From positions 1 to 64,000 of the forward strand of contig NZ_QYAD01000006.1 in the NCBI RefSeq assembly GCF_016758255.1: 64,000 bases of DNA, read 5' to 3'. Of the stretch, positions 45,893 to 55,272 are shown piece after piece. This stretch comes from Leucobacter chromiireducens subsp. chromiireducens. Lineage in GTDB: Bacteria; Actinomycetota; Actinomycetes; Actinomycetales; Microbacteriaceae. Each line of letters opens with the position of its first letter. The first letter of the stretch is position 1. The translations under genes were made by a program, and so were the position numbers. The notes beneath the pieces were generated by a model that saw nothing but the letters and a program-made list of their open reading frames with translations, made no database searches and was not told where the DNA came from.

Positions 45893-46825
45893 ATGAAGAA
45901 GCTCATTAAGATCTCGGCCGCGGCAGCGTTCGTCGCAGCGCTCGGCCTCACCGCCTGCTCCGGCGGCGGCACCGGCGACTCCGCTCCCGCGAAGGATGAC
46001 ACTGCGGCGCTCACCACGGGCGTCGACAAGGCCGCTGAGGCAGCCCTGCCCCAGTCGATTCGCGATGCGGGTGTCATCCGTGCCGCAGCCGGCATCCCCT
46101 ACCCGCCGTTCATCATGCTTGAGGGGGAGAAGCAGACCGGCCTCGATCCCGATCTGGCTCAGGCACTGGGCGAGAAGCTGGGCGTCGAGTTCAAGATCTC
46201 GCACCAGGCGTTCGAGACCGTCATCCCGTCGCTGCAGGCGAAGAAGTTCGACATCATTATGTCGGGCATGAACGACACGGTGGAGCGCGAGGGCACCCTC
46301 AACTTCATTGAGGAGATCTACGCAGGCTTCACGATCGTCGTGAAGGCGGGCAACCCCGAGGGCATCACGGGCCTGCAGGATCTCTGCGGCCACCCGGTTG
46401 CCGTGCAGAAGGCGAGCGCGCAGCTCGACCTGCTCACCGAGCTCGCCGCCACTTGCAAGGCCGAGGGCAAGGGCGAGCTGACCATCCAGCAGCTGCCCAC
46501 CGCGCAGGATCCGCAGACTGCGCTCAAGGCCGGCCGCGTGGTCGCGTACCCCGTTGACGCGCCCGTCGCTGCCTACACCGTTGCCACCGCAGGCGACGGC
46601 AAGGACTTCGAAATGGTCGAGGATCCCGAGTACCCCGCTGGTGTGAACCCCGTGTACACGGGCATCGGCACGCTCAAGGAGAACACCGAGCTCACCGAGG
46701 CGCTGCGCCTCGCGCTCCAGTCGCTCATCGACGATGGCGTTTACCAGGACATCCTCGAGAAGCACAACCTCGGCAACTTCGCGACCGAAGAAGCGATCGT
46801 CAACGGCGCATCGCTGGAGGGATAA
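45893..46825 (+). CDS. ABC transporter substrate-binding lipoprotein (amino acid)
   Basis: 310 residues. Lipoprotein signal with lipobox LTACS near residue 23, then a family 3 solute-binding domain (YPPFIMLEGEKQTGLDPDLAQALGE, FDIIMSGMNDTVEREG). Follows the decarboxylase by 70 bases, with aggaag/aggaac sites ahead. Intact, unlike the binding protein at 11978. Confidence 0.9.
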   Translation: MKKLIKISAAAAFVAALGLTACSGGGTGDSAPAKDDTAALTTGVDKAAEAALPQSIRDAGVIRAAAGIPYPPFIMLEGEKQTGLDPDLAQALGEKLGVEFKISHQAFETVIPSLQAKKFDIIMSGMNDTVEREGTLNFIEEIYAGFTIVVKAGNPEGITGLQDLCGHPVAVQKASAQLDLLTELAATCKAEGKGELTIQQLPTAQDPQTALKAGRVVAYPVDAPVAAYTVATAGDGKDFEMVEDPEYPAGVNPVYTGIGTLKENTELTEALRLALQSLIDDGVYQDILEKHNLGNFATEEAIVNGASLEG

Positions 46826-46833
46826 GTACCACC

Positions 46834-47796
46834 ATGACGCACGCAACTGTGACGGCCCCGGAGCAGGATCGGAGCTTCGACATCGAAGCCCTCCCGCTCC
46901 GGCGGCCCGGCCGGTGGATCTGGGCGATCGCTCTGATCCTGTTCGCCGCCTGGTTCATCCAGGCACTCTGGACCAACAAGAACATCGACTATTCGGTGGT
47001 GGGCCAGTACCTGTTTAACCCGGAGATCGTGTCCGGCGTCGGCGTGACGCTGCTCATCACCGCGATCGCGATGATCATCTCCACAGTGCTCGCCGTGATC
47101 CTCGCGGCGATGCGCCTGTCGGGCAACCCCGTTGCAGTCGCGTTCTCCTCCTTCTACGTGTGGCTGTTCCGCGGCACGCCGCTCCTCGTCCAGATCGTCA
47201 TCTGGGGCTACTTCGGCCTCATCTTCGAGAAGATCTCGCTCGGCATCCCGTTCACCGATGTGGTGTTCTGGTCGATCGACACGAACGTGCTGCTCACCGC
47301 CTTCGTGGCCGGCATCATTGCGCTGACGCTCAACGAGGCCGCGTACTCGGCCGAGATCGTGCGCTCGGGCATGCTGTCCGTCGACGCTGGCCAGAAGGAG
47401 GCCGCGGCGTCGCTCGGCATGAGCCCGCTCGCCACCTTCGTGCGGATCCTGCTGCCGCAGGCGATGCGCGTCATCATCCCGCCGCTTGGCAACGAGCTCA
47501 TCTCGATGATCAAGAACACCTCGCTGCTCTCGCTCATCGCGGTGATGGAGGTGTACACGCGGGCCACGCAGATCTCGGCGCAGAACCTGAAACAGGTTGA
47601 GCTGCTCATCGTGGTGAGCATCTGGTACCTCCTCATCGTGTCGATCCTGTCGATCCCGCAGCACTACCTCGAGCGCTACTTCGGCCGCGGCGTGGAGCGC
47701 AATGCGCCCACCTCAACGCTGCAGAAGGCGCGCGAGATGACCGGCGCGATCGCCGTCCAATTCCAGGGTAAGAAGAAGGGGGAGCGCCGTGGCTGA
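46834..47796 (+). CDS. Amino-acid ABC transporter permease
   Basis: 320 residues; a polar 30-residue head, about five membrane segments, EAA loop [20 protein letters not shown] near residue 168. C-terminal tail of 40 residues is Lys/Arg-rich. Acts with the ATPase that overlaps it by 8 bases. Confidence 0.9.
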   Translation: MTHATVTAPEQDRSFDIEALPLRRPGRWIWAIALILFAAWFIQALWTNKNIDYSVVGQYLFNPEIVSGVGVTLLITAIAMIISTVLAVILAAMRLSGNPVAVAFSSFYVWLFRGTPLLVQIVIWGYFGLIFEKISLGIPFTDVVFWSIDTNVLLTAFVAGIIALTLNEAAYSAEIVRSGMLSVDAGQKEAAASLGMSPLATFVRILLPQAMRVIIPPLGNELISMIKNTSLLSLIAVMEVYTRATQISAQNLKQVELLIVVSIWYLLIVSILSIPQHYLERYFGRGVERNAPTSTLQKAREMTGAIAVQFQGKKKGERRG

Positions 47797-48580
47797 TCTC
47801 ACCACCCCACAGCTCAGCGATACCGCCCTCGTGCAGCTCCGCGGAGTGCGCAAGCACTTCGGCAGCCTCGAGGTGCTGAAGGGGATCTCGATGGACGTGC
47901 ACGCCGGTCAGGTGTCGGTGCTGCTCGGCCCGTCGGGGTCCGGCAAGTCGACGCTGCTGCGCTGCATCAACCACCTCGAAACGATCGACGGCGGCCGCAT
48001 CTCGGTTGACGGTGAGATCGTGGGCTACCGCCCGGAGGGGGATCGCCTCCGCGAGATGCACCCCCGCGAGGTGGCCAAGCAGCGCCGCTCCATCGGCATG
48101 GTGTTCCAGCGCTTCAACCTGTTTCCGCACAAGACCGCGCTCGAGAACATCATCGAAGCGCCCATGGTCGTGTCGAAGCGCAACAAGGCAGACGCGGTTG
48201 CCGAGGCCCGGCAGCTGCTCCGTCGCGTGGGGCTCGACGCGTGGGCAGACCACTACCCGTCACAGCTCTCGGGTGGCCAGCAGCAGCGCATCGCGATCGC
48301 CCGCGCGCTCGCGATGAAGCCGAAGCTGATGCTGTTCGATGAGCCCACCTCGGCGCTCGACCCGGAGCTCGTGGGCGAGGTACTCGACGTGATGAAGGAG
48401 CTCGCCAACGAGGGGATGACGATGATCGTGGTCACCCACGAGATCGGCTTCGCTCGCGAGGTGGCTGACCAGGTCGTGTTCATGGACGGCGGCGTGGTGG
48501 TCGAGGCTGGCGCCCCGGCCAACGTGATCGACAACCCGCAGCACGCCCGCACGCAGGGCTTCCTCCAGAGCGTGCTGTAG
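47789..48580 (+). CDS. Amino-acid ABC transporter ATP-binding protein
   Basis: 263 residues from GTG. Walker [13 protein letters not shown] near residue 52, [15 protein letters not shown], Walker [13 protein letters not shown], switch His in VTHEIGF. GlnQ/HisP type. Last gene before a strong terminator. Confidence 0.93.
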   Translation: MADLTTPQLSDTALVQLRGVRKHFGSLEVLKGISMDVHAGQVSVLLGPSGSGKSTLLRCINHLETIDGGRISVDGEIVGYRPEGDRLREMHPREVAKQRRSIGMVFQRFNLFPHKTALENIIEAPMVVSKRNKADAVAEARQLLRRVGLDAWADHYPSQLSGGQQQRIAIARALAMKPKLMLFDEPTSALDPELVGEVLDVMKELANEGMTMIVVTHEIGFAREVADQVVFMDGGVVVEAGAPANVIDNPQHARTQGFLQSVL

Positions 48581-48635
48581 CTGGTGCGGGGAGTGGTGTG
48601 GCCCTGCCGCGCCTCCCCACCCCGCTCGGTGTGTG

Positions 48636-48666
48636 TGCCCCGGTCGCCGTTCTGGCGACCGGGGCA
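48636..48666 (+). terminator. Terminator after the ABC transporter operon
   Basis: Perfect 13-base arms tgccccggtcgcc (48636-48648) and ggcgaccggggca (48654-48666), loop gttct, followed by a short ttt. Confidence 0.8.
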
Positions 48667-48767
48667 CTGCCGTTTCAGGGCACGACGCGCCCGGCCTTCC
48701 GCCGTGGTCAGCGGCCACCAAAAGTATGGGTAAGATAGAGGAGTTGTCCACGAGTAATCGTGACCAA

Positions 48768-48835
<68 letters not shown>

Positions 48836-48849
48836 AAACAACAGAACAA

Positions 48850-48923
48850 CGGGATGTGGCGCAGCTTGGTAGCGCACCTGACTGGGGGTCAGGGGGTCGC
48901 AGGTTCAAATCCTGTCATCCCGA
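48850..48923 (+). tRNA. tRNA-Pro (anticodon GGG)
   Basis: Acceptor arms cgggatg/catcccg, D arm gcgcagcttggtagcgc, anticodon arm cctga-ctggggg-tcagg with GGG at positions 34-36, T arm gcagg-ttcaaat-cctgt, discriminator A. CCA is not encoded. Its 3' end is the attachment site side: an integrase gene lies directly downstream. Confidence 0.95.
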
Positions 48924-48928
48924 CGAAA

Positions 48929-48974
48929 AAGCCCTGATGAGAAGCCAATTCTTGTCAGGGCTTCTCTCGTTTTT
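48929..48974 (+). terminator. tRNA-Pro terminator
   Basis: Arms aagccctga (48929-48937) and tcagggctt (48955-48963) with a 17-base loop, then ctctcgttttt. Confidence 0.75.
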
Positions 48975-49060
48975 GGTGATCTTCGCCGAGGCTCTGGCCG
49001 GGTCCGAAACCGGGTCCGCGATCTGCGTCTTACTCCGGTCGCTGGCCGGTCGGATTTTGC

Positions 49061-49096
49061 TCTAGTGGGCCAAAAAGTGGAAATCTAGTGGGCCAA
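49061..49096. repeat. Direct repeats, candidate integrase arm sites
   Basis: tctagtgggccaa occurs at 49061-49073 and 49084-49096, 23 bases apart, between the tRNA end and the integrase 3' end. Their place fits arm-type binding sites of a tyrosine integrase; no proof from sequence. Confidence 0.5.
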
Positions 49097-49152
49097 TTTT
49101 CTGGCTCGGCAAGTCCCGGTCCCTCTCGGAGCCGGGGTCGGTGGGCTGTCCA

Positions 49153-50352
49153 TCAGAGCTGCGGTCCTGTGCGTCGGGTTGGCTCCTTCCTGCGCTGCGT
49201 GGTCTTCGGACGTGCGAGGAATTGGTTCGCGAGTTGGGCTGCCTCGTTCAGCTGCCGGTGATCGGGATGCAGGTAGCCCTTGGTCGTCTCGATCGAAGCG
49301 TGACCGAGGATGCGTTGCAGCACGTGGAGCGGCACCCCGGCATCTGCGAGCCAGGTCGCGCCGGTGTGACGGAGGCCATGCCGGGTGAGATTCGGCAGGC
49401 CGAGGTCGAGCACGATCTGGTCCCAGTTCGTCGCATCTCGGACGGTCGCGGTCGTGAGCACGCCGCCTCGTGGCCCGCGGAGGAAAGGATCGCTGGGCTT
49501 CTTTCCTGCGGAGAGGCGTACGAGCACTGGTTCGAGCTCATCGAGGATCGGCACGAATCGGGTCTTGCGGCCCTTGGTCTGCTTGCGAACGAGACCTCCC
49601 TTGCCGGGGTAGATTTGCCGTTCGATCTTGACGATGCGGTTCTTCCAGTCGATGTCTCCGACCTCGAGCCCGGAGACCTCAGAACCGCGGGCGGAGAGCA
49701 ACGCGCAGAGCATGACGTGATCCGAATAGCTCTGGTGCACCTCCGCGCATTTCGCTGCGAGGGCGTTCAGCGTCTCTACATCGTGGATCGCGAACGCGCG
49801 CATGGAACCCGGTTCGAGCGCCGGGACGTGGTTGAACGCTCGTCGCGCCCGGTTCTTCGCGGGGTTCGACGGGATCACTTCGTCGCGCACGGCAACGTCC
49901 AGGACGCGGACCAGCACGCCAATGGAGGTTTTGATCGTGGATGGCTTGTACTCGTTCTCCCACTGGTCGATGGTGCGATCTATTAGGCCGGTGCTGATCT
50001 TGCTGACCTTGAAATGACCGAACGCTGGCACCACACGAAGCCGGAGGCTGGCGCCGTATCCCGCAACGGTGGACGTCACGTCGAGGCCGCGTTCCCAGCG
50101 GTCGCCGATCGACTCGACGTAATCTGCGAACGTGACGAGCAGATCGGCGCCCGTCTCGGTCGCCTGCTGCATCGTCGCGAAGAACGCCTCCGCCTCTTCC
50201 GGGGTCGCGACAAACTCGGAGCGGCTGGGCCGTTTCTTCGTCTGCGGGTCGGTCCAGCGCACGCGTGCGAGATATCCGCTGCCGCGGTTTTCGATGCTGG
50301 TGGAGAGCTTCACGCCGATCGGTGGCATCTTGTGCTGGCGCGGGTCAGCCAT
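49153..50352 (-). CDS. Phage-type tyrosine integrase
   Basis: 399 residues. N-terminal arm-binding region with VRWTDPQTKKRPSRSEFV, SAM-like core-binding domain at about 85-170, catalytic domain with Arg in SARGSEVSGLEVGD, HGLRHTGATWL, GHASIETTKGYLH (nucleophile Tyr). It inserts the element in the tRNA-Pro gene. Overlaps the excisionase gene by 8 bases. Confidence 0.93.
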   Translation of the reverse strand: MADPRQHKMPPIGVKLSTSIENRGSGYLARVRWTDPQTKKRPSRSEFVATPEEAEAFFATMQQATETGADLLVTFADYVESIGDRWERGLDVTSTVAGYGASLRLRVVPAFGHFKVSKISTGLIDRTIDQWENEYKPSTIKTSIGVLVRVLDVAVRDEVIPSNPAKNRARRAFNHVPALEPGSMRAFAIHDVETLNALAAKCAEVHQSYSDHVMLCALLSARGSEVSGLEVGDIDWKNRIVKIERQIYPGKGGLVRKQTKGRKTRFVPILDELEPVLVRLSAGKKPSDPFLRGPRGGVLTTATVRDATNWDQIVLDLGLPNLTRHGLRHTGATWLADAGVPLHVLQRILGHASIETTKGYLHPDHRQLNEAAQLANQFLARPKTTQRRKEPTRRTGPQL

Positions 50353-50578
50353 GCTCGCGCTCGCGTTCCAGTACCCAGGCGCGTACGCTCGGCGGGTTGT
50401 AGCGGGCGATACCGCCGACGCTCACGAACGGTGGCCCGTCGTGCCGTCTTCGCCACCGCGACAGGGTCGCTTGCGAGACGCTCAGGAACTCGGATGCTTC
50501 ACGCGAGTTCCACAGCGGCTCAACTTCGCTCGTCGTTGCGGGCACGATCAGCCGCTCGCTTCGCACGAATGAACTCAT
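50345..50578 (-). CDS. Excisionase-like HTH protein
   Basis: 77 residues. MerR/Xis-type HTH: LWNSREASEFLSVSQATLSRWRRRHDGPPFVSVGGIARYNPPSVRAWV in two parts around residues 22-70. It bends DNA for excision or works as a regulator. The first 11-18 residues overlap DUF4913 by 59 bases, so a start further in (a GTG at 50545) is possible. Confidence 0.8.
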   Translation of the reverse strand: MSSFVRSERLIVPATTSEVEPLWNSREASEFLSVSQATLSRWRRRHDGPPFVSVGGIARYNPPSVRAWVLEREREHG

Positions 50579-51134
50579 CCTCGATGCCCTGGCGCACCTG
50601 CACGTCGGCGGCCACGAACGCGATAAAGTCCTCCATCCGGTTCGCGATCACCTCATCCTCGATAGGCGGCTGCGGCGTTTCTCCCGGCCAGGTGGTCTGC
50701 CGGGTGGGGCGGTCGCGGTCGAGGCGGGTGCCGCAGGTCGCCACCCACTCGCGGAGCCGTTCGCGTGCGAGCGCGAAATCGGTGTGCCAGGCAATCGGAC
50801 CCGAAGCGTCCTGCTCCGGGTCGTAGCTCGCGATCCAGTGCAGATGCAGTGCGGAGAGCTCCCACACGAGTTCGGGGTGCCGGTACCAGAAGGGTGGGAT
50901 CACCGAAGCGGGCAGCCCGTAGGTGCGGCGGATCTGGTCGACCCACTGGTTCAGTGCCAGCCATTCTGCCTCTGCGTCACCGGACGAGAGCAGATTCCAG
51001 TTGATCGGGCGGGGCGGTTCCGGCAGCGTCGTGCTGGCCATGACCAGGTCGTACATGTCCTCGTCTTCGAGTTCGGCATCAATGTCGTCGCCGAGCTCAT
51101 CCTCAGCGTGAGGAACGTCGGGAGCACTATTCAT
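50520..51134 (-). CDS. DUF4913 family protein
   Basis: 204 residues. Acidic head, then WLALNQWVDQIRRTYGLPASVIPPFWYRHPELVWELSALHLHW (split here across residues 60-105) with the many Trp residues typical of DUF4913. Found on actinobacterial conjugative plasmids and ICEs close to coupling proteins; no biochemical role known. Confidence 0.7.
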   Translation of the reverse strand: MNSAPDVPHAEDELGDDIDAELEDEDMYDLVMASTTLPEPPRPINWNLLSSGDAEAEWLALNQWVDQIRRTYGLPASVIPPFWYRHPELVWELSALHLHWIASYDPEQDASGPIAWHTDFALARERLREWVATCGTRLDRDRPTRQTTWPGETPQPPIEDEVIANRMEDFIAFVAADVQVRQGIEDEFIRAKRAADRARNDERS

Positions 51135-51139
51135 CTCGC

Positions 51140-51616
51140 TTACCGCCCCAGTGCTTGAGCAGAGGCGGGCTGAGCTGCCCGGGACTCGACCGCGGCCGAT
51201 ATTGGCAGTTGTTCGCGCGCGACCTCCATGCGGCGCCGGGGCTTCCGTTCGACCTGGTAGCGAGCGCGCGTGGTGTCGAAGAGGAGCTTGACGGCCTGGA
51301 ACTCGCGTTCCTCGACCTTCTGCGCGCGGTGCTCGTAGCTGCGCGTCTTGAAACCGCCGATGGCCACCACGTCGTCGCCCTCAACGAAGTCGGCGAAGGC
51401 TTCCTCGGCGTTCTCGCCGAGCAGGACGAGTTTGATGTAGTTGGTGCCGAGGAGCGTCAGACTGCCGTCTGCCTCGTCTCGGTACTGCTTCTGGCCGAGC
51501 TGGCCAATGAACAAACCAAGTCCATCGGGAAGACGCTTGAGCTGCGGGGTGCGGGAGAGGTAGCCCGTGAGAGCCGTCTTGGTGCGCAGTTCCATTGCCT
51601 TGTCCTTCTCATTCAC
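51140..51616 (-). CDS. ssb: Single-stranded-DNA-binding-like protein of the element
   Basis: 158 residues. Single OB-fold: TGYLSRTPQLKRLPDG near residue 17, GTNYIKLVLLGENAEEAFADFVEGDDVVAIGG near residue 57, then EFQAVKLLFDTTRARYQ. C-terminus lacks the acidic DDIPF tip of replicative SSB. A helper in conjugative DNA handling. 6 bases upstream of DUF4913 on the strand. Confidence 0.75.
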   Translation of the reverse strand: MNEKDKAMELRTKTALTGYLSRTPQLKRLPDGLGLFIGQLGQKQYRDEADGSLTLLGTNYIKLVLLGENAEEAFADFVEGDDVVAIGGFKTRSYEHRAQKVEEREFQAVKLLFDTTRARYQVERKPRRRMEVAREQLPISAAVESRAAQPASAQALGR

Positions 51617-51667
51617 GGTCGCGCGCTCTGCACGACATCCCTACGAGTCAGGTGCTCCCTCAGTGCC

Positions 51668-53482
51668 TCACGAGCCCTCGGCACCCCGCTCACCTGGGCC
51701 GGTCGTGCCCTGCCGGTAGTGGAGTTGTGCTTCGACCTCGCGCCGGTCTGCGATGAGTTGTTTCCCGTCGGGGCGTTGGGTCCAGCGGCGCAGGCGGGTC
51801 ACGATCGGGGGTGCCGCGCGCAGGAGCACAAGACCCGTACCGAACGGGAAGCGGCGGATCGCGTCGGGCGGCATGATCGGCACGCGGCGTATGGAGCGTT
51901 GCGCGCTGCGGGAGCCGTGGTCGCCGACGGAGGTGGAGTCGGTGATTTCGTCGCGTTCCCCGATGAGGGTGGAGAGGTCTTGGAGATCCTTGCTGTTGGA
52001 AGCTCCGCCGAGGATGATCTTCACGATCGCGGCATCCCAGATCGCAGACGCGGCGTTCTCCGACCATTGCTCGCGGGCCTGCGCGAGGGATTGCAGCACG
52101 GGCATGGTGGTGATGCCGGTGCCACCGCCTTCGGCCATGAGCGTCGGCAACGACGGCAACGGCGAAAGGTTCGCCACCTCATCCAGCGCGAGCAGCAGCG
52201 GCGGATCAAGCCTGGCCCCCGCGGACCGGGCCGCAAGGCGGCGTGCGGCCTCGACCACATCTTCGATGAGCGCCGCGACCAGCGGAGCACTGTTGTTCGC
52301 TCCCGCCGCAGTCGCCAGCAGATACAGAGTGCCGCGCTGTGCGAGGAACGCTTCGGGATCGAACACCTCATCCGGCCCCGGCGTGACCGCATCGAGCACC
52401 CGCGGATCGGCGAGCGCAGCGAGAGCGAGCGAGACGCCCTGCCAGATGGAATCTCTGGTGCGGGGGTCGGCTTCGATCATCGCCTGCATCGCTTCTGCCC
52501 AGCCTCCTGCAGCGTGTGGGTGCGTGGCGAGGATGGATACGGCGTCGCCGGCGGCGGACGGGTCGAGCGTCCACCGGAACAGATCGGCTGGTTGTCGCTG
52601 GTCGAGGGCGGCCGCGTGCAACAAGCATTGGAGCGCGACCCGTGTTTTTGCTTCCCAGAAGTCGCCGCCTTCGACGCCGCCTTTCCCGAGCCCGGTCGCG
52701 GAGGCGAGCCCCGCAGCGCGGATCATGGCGGTGAGGGGGTCGGTGCAGCCGCGGACGGGCGACCAACGGAGCCCTGCGGGGATGCCGTCGGCGAGGTGCT
52801 GCGGATCGAACACCGCAACCGGGCCCACCTGCTCCCTCGCGCGGATCGTCGCCGTCACGTTGTCAGGGCGCGTGCTGGTCGTCACGACCGCGCCGGGGGC
52901 GTCGAGGATCGAGTTGATGACGACATGCACGCCCTTCCCGGACCGGGGTGGCCCGATGAGGAGGATCGAGTCTTCGACCGACGCCCACACCTCGACCCCG
53001 CGCGACGCCCCAACCCGGTAGCCGACATCCACTGGGGCGGGGTTCTCGAGCGAGGGGCGCAGGTTCCCCGCCCGACCGAGCAACGCACGCGGGGAACCTG
53101 CCTTTGCGACTTCGGCGCGGCTGGCGATCCCGGCGATCCGGTATGGGTCCATCGCGTGCCGTCGCCCGTGATGTCGAAGCCTCGACCACACCCACCACGC
53201 GCCAATCGCCGCGCCGAGGAGCAGGAAGCCGGCGACGAACCAGTACACGACCACGTTCAGCCCCGGAGCGTCCAGCGCAGCTCCCGGGTCGCCGGGATGA
53301 AGGAGCACACCGGCACCGGCACCGAGGCCAGCCCCGGGCTCGGGGAGGCTGGTGAGGAACGCGGCGATACTGCCCGCGGCGCGGAGTAGCACGGCGACCA
53401 CCGCGAGGGCGGCGATGCCGACGAGTGCGGCGTTGGTGAGTTCGTCGCCAAGGCTCCTCGTCGGGCGGAGTTCGCCGCTCAT
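51668..53482 (-). CDS. TraG/VirD4-type coupling ATPase (T4CP)
   Basis: 604 residues. Two N-terminal membrane regions (about 18-45 and 75-95), Walker A GPPRSGKGVHVV near residue 176, Walker B LLLALDEVANLS near residue 422 and the TraM-recognition part GTGITTMPVLQSLAQAREQW. It brings the relaxosome to the secretion channel. Overlaps its upstream neighbour by 4 bases. Confidence 0.9.
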   Translation of the reverse strand: MSGELRPTRSLGDELTNAALVGIAALAVVAVLLRAAGSIAAFLTSLPEPGAGLGAGAGVLLHPGDPGAALDAPGLNVVVYWFVAGFLLLGAAIGAWWVWSRLRHHGRRHAMDPYRIAGIASRAEVAKAGSPRALLGRAGNLRPSLENPAPVDVGYRVGASRGVEVWASVEDSILLIGPPRSGKGVHVVINSILDAPGAVVTTSTRPDNVTATIRAREQVGPVAVFDPQHLADGIPAGLRWSPVRGCTDPLTAMIRAAGLASATGLGKGGVEGGDFWEAKTRVALQCLLHAAALDQRQPADLFRWTLDPSAAGDAVSILATHPHAAGGWAEAMQAMIEADPRTRDSIWQGVSLALAALADPRVLDAVTPGPDEVFDPEAFLAQRGTLYLLATAAGANNSAPLVAALIEDVVEAARRLAARSAGARLDPPLLLALDEVANLSPLPSLPTLMAEGGGTGITTMPVLQSLAQAREQWSENAASAIWDAAIVKIILGGASNSKDLQDLSTLIGERDEITDSTSVGDHGSRSAQRSIRRVPIMPPDAIRRFPFGTGLVLLRAAPPIVTRLRRWTQRPDGKQLIADRREVEAQLHYRQGTTGPGERGAEGS

Positions 53483-54027
53483 TGCGGTCTCCCGATGCAG
53501 ACGGTGGCCGAGATGCGGCCGAGGAGGATCGCTTCTCCCGTGGGCGCATGGTCGAGGTAGCGGGAATCGATCAGGGCGCGGGCGATGCCGTCTGGCCCGG
53601 TCTCGGTGTGGGCGATGACGATTGCGACCGCGACATCCTCACCCGGCACCATCCCCGATCCGGCGAACTGCACCAGCCGCGGCGGCGGTGTGACCGGGGC
53701 AGCCGCGACCGCCGGCGCGTGCTGAGCGTGCTGCGCCGCCATCTCCGCCGACGGTTCGGCTCGGCGGCGGGGTAGGCGCGAGGTGTAGAAGTCGGTCATG
53801 ACACGGCCGTCGGTCTCGATGACATCGACGCGGAGGGTGCAGCCAGTGTGCTGACTGATCGCGTCCACGATCGCTGGGAACGATCCCCGCTGCCACGGCG
53901 GAGAAAACTCCGGCGGCAGATACGGTGCCCCGTCGACAGTGACGGCCAGACTGCCGTCATCCCGGACCGTGATCCTCACCATCACCACGGACAGATCGGC
54001 GGGTTTCGAACGATCACGCTTCGACAT
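53479..54027 (-). CDS. Hypothetical protein upstream of the coupling ATPase
   Basis: 182 residues from ATG 54027; a TTG five codons upstream is possible. Beta-rich: VRITVRDDGSLAVTVDG and FPAIVDAISQHTGCTLRVDVIETDG near residues 15-65, a Pro/Ala linker, then VAVAIVIAHTETGPDGIARALIDSRYL. No family recognised. GTGA-type overlap couples it to the T4CP. Confidence 0.65.
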   Translation of the reverse strand: MSKRDRSKPADLSVVMVRITVRDDGSLAVTVDGAPYLPPEFSPPWQRGSFPAIVDAISQHTGCTLRVDVIETDGRVMTDFYTSRLPRRRAEPSAEMAAQHAQHAPAVAAAPVTPPPRLVQFAGSGMVPGEDVAVAIVIAHTETGPDGIARALIDSRYLDHAPTGEAILLGRISATVCIGRPQ

Positions 54028-54141
54028 ACGACAGGTCTCCAATCACTAGCAGCCAGGGAACAGCCCCGAACTGTGGCCTGGGGTGAGACGAGGCCCGCTC
54101 GAAACGAGCACGCCGGAAAGGTGCACCCGGCGGGGCGGCGT

Positions 54142-55158
54142 TCAGAGCGCGGGCCGGCCGGTGACGCGGCCGGGGGCGGCGCGGCGGGCGGCCTGTTCGT
54201 AGGCGGGGCCGAGGCGGAACGGGCGGGGATTGAGCATCTCGGTGACGTCCCCGGTGCTCGTGACGAGTTCGGCCATTCCTTCCCGGATGAGCCGGTGGCA
54301 TCCAGACGATGCCGCACTCGTGAGCGGACCCGGGACCACGCCGACGGGCCGGCCGAGTTCGTTCGCGCGGGCGGCCGTGAGGAGCGACCCGGAACGGTAC
54401 CCGGCCTCAGGAATCACGGTTGCCCCGCCGAGGGCTGCGAGCAGGCGGGCGCGGGCGATGAACCGCCACTTCGTTGGCATGACCTCCGGAGCGGTCTCGC
54501 TGACGAGCACACTCCCGGCTGCAGTGATCTGCCGGAACAGCTCGGCGTGCCCTGATGGGTAGGGGCGATCCAGCCCGCTTGCGAGGACCGCGATCGTTGA
54601 CTCGGGGCGGGTGCCAAATGCCGCACGATGCGCGGCGGCGTCGATGCCGTAGGCACCACCGGAGACAATGATCAGCGGCTCAGCGGCGAGGTCCGTGACG
54701 ATCGACAGGGTGACTTCCTCCCCGTAGGCGGTCGCCGCGCGCGCCCCGGTGACGGAGACCCGTGAGGAAACCGAGGAGGTGAGAAGTTCGGGGTCTCCTA
54801 AGGCCCAGAGCGCGACCGGTGCACGGTCGCCGAGGTCCTGAAGCGAGACCGGCCAGCCTGCCCGCCCCGGAGTGAGGAGCCGCAGCCCGTACTGCTCAGT
54901 GCGCGCACGCAACTGATCGGCGAAACCAGCACTGAGATCGGCGCTGAGTCCTGCGGTCCACCTGGCGGTCGGGCCCTCCCGCCAGTGCTCCCCGTCGAGC
55001 GGGTCGACCTGGACCGGGAACGGGCGTCCGGGGTCACGGATCAGCTCCACGGTCTCTGCCGCACCGATCAGGCGGACAAGCTGCCCCGTCAGAGCGTGCC
55101 CTGGTTCCACGAGCGCGGCCAGCAGCATCCTGGCGGTCTCGTCCTCCGTGTACCTCAT
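54142..55158 (-). CDS. dprA: DprA-like DNA-processing protein
   Basis: 338 residues; ATG 55158 chosen for aggagg 6 bases before. A helical head, then the Rossmann-like DprA/Smf fold with SVTGARAATAYG near residue 135, IVSGGAYGIDAAAHRAA near 165, AVLASGLDRPYP near 192 and GATVIPEAGYRSGSLLTAARANELGR near 245. DprA loads RecA on incoming single strands. Presence on a mobile element, beside SSB and a coupling protein, is notable. Confidence 0.85.
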   Translation of the reverse strand: MRYTEDETARMLLAALVEPGHALTGQLVRLIGAAETVELIRDPGRPFPVQVDPLDGEHWREGPTARWTAGLSADLSAGFADQLRARTEQYGLRLLTPGRAGWPVSLQDLGDRAPVALWALGDPELLTSSVSSRVSVTGARAATAYGEEVTLSIVTDLAAEPLIIVSGGAYGIDAAAHRAAFGTRPESTIAVLASGLDRPYPSGHAELFRQITAAGSVLVSETAPEVMPTKWRFIARARLLAALGGATVIPEAGYRSGSLLTAARANELGRPVGVVPGPLTSAASSGCHRLIREGMAELVTSTGDVTEMLNPRPFRLGPAYEQAARRAAPGRVTGRPAL

Positions 55159-55218
55159 GCCCGGCCTCCTCCGAATCGAACCGTCAGAGAACAGGTGCAC
55201 CCGCCCAGACACAAGGAC

Positions 55219-55261
55219 GGGCGGGGCCGGCAGACCTGGGGATGGTCCGCCGGCCCCGCCC
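55219..55261 (-). terminator. Terminator of the surface protein gene
   Basis: Perfect 13-base arms gggcggggccggc (55219-55231) and gccggccccgccc (55249-55261); on the minus strand it follows the stop of the adhesin at 55273. Confidence 0.7.
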
Positions 55262-55272
55262 TGAGGGGTGCG

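Noticed and set aside
53948-53958. Copy of the tRNA 3' end (gtcatcccg) as far attachment site
   Set aside because: Only nine bases match and they are inside a coding gene.
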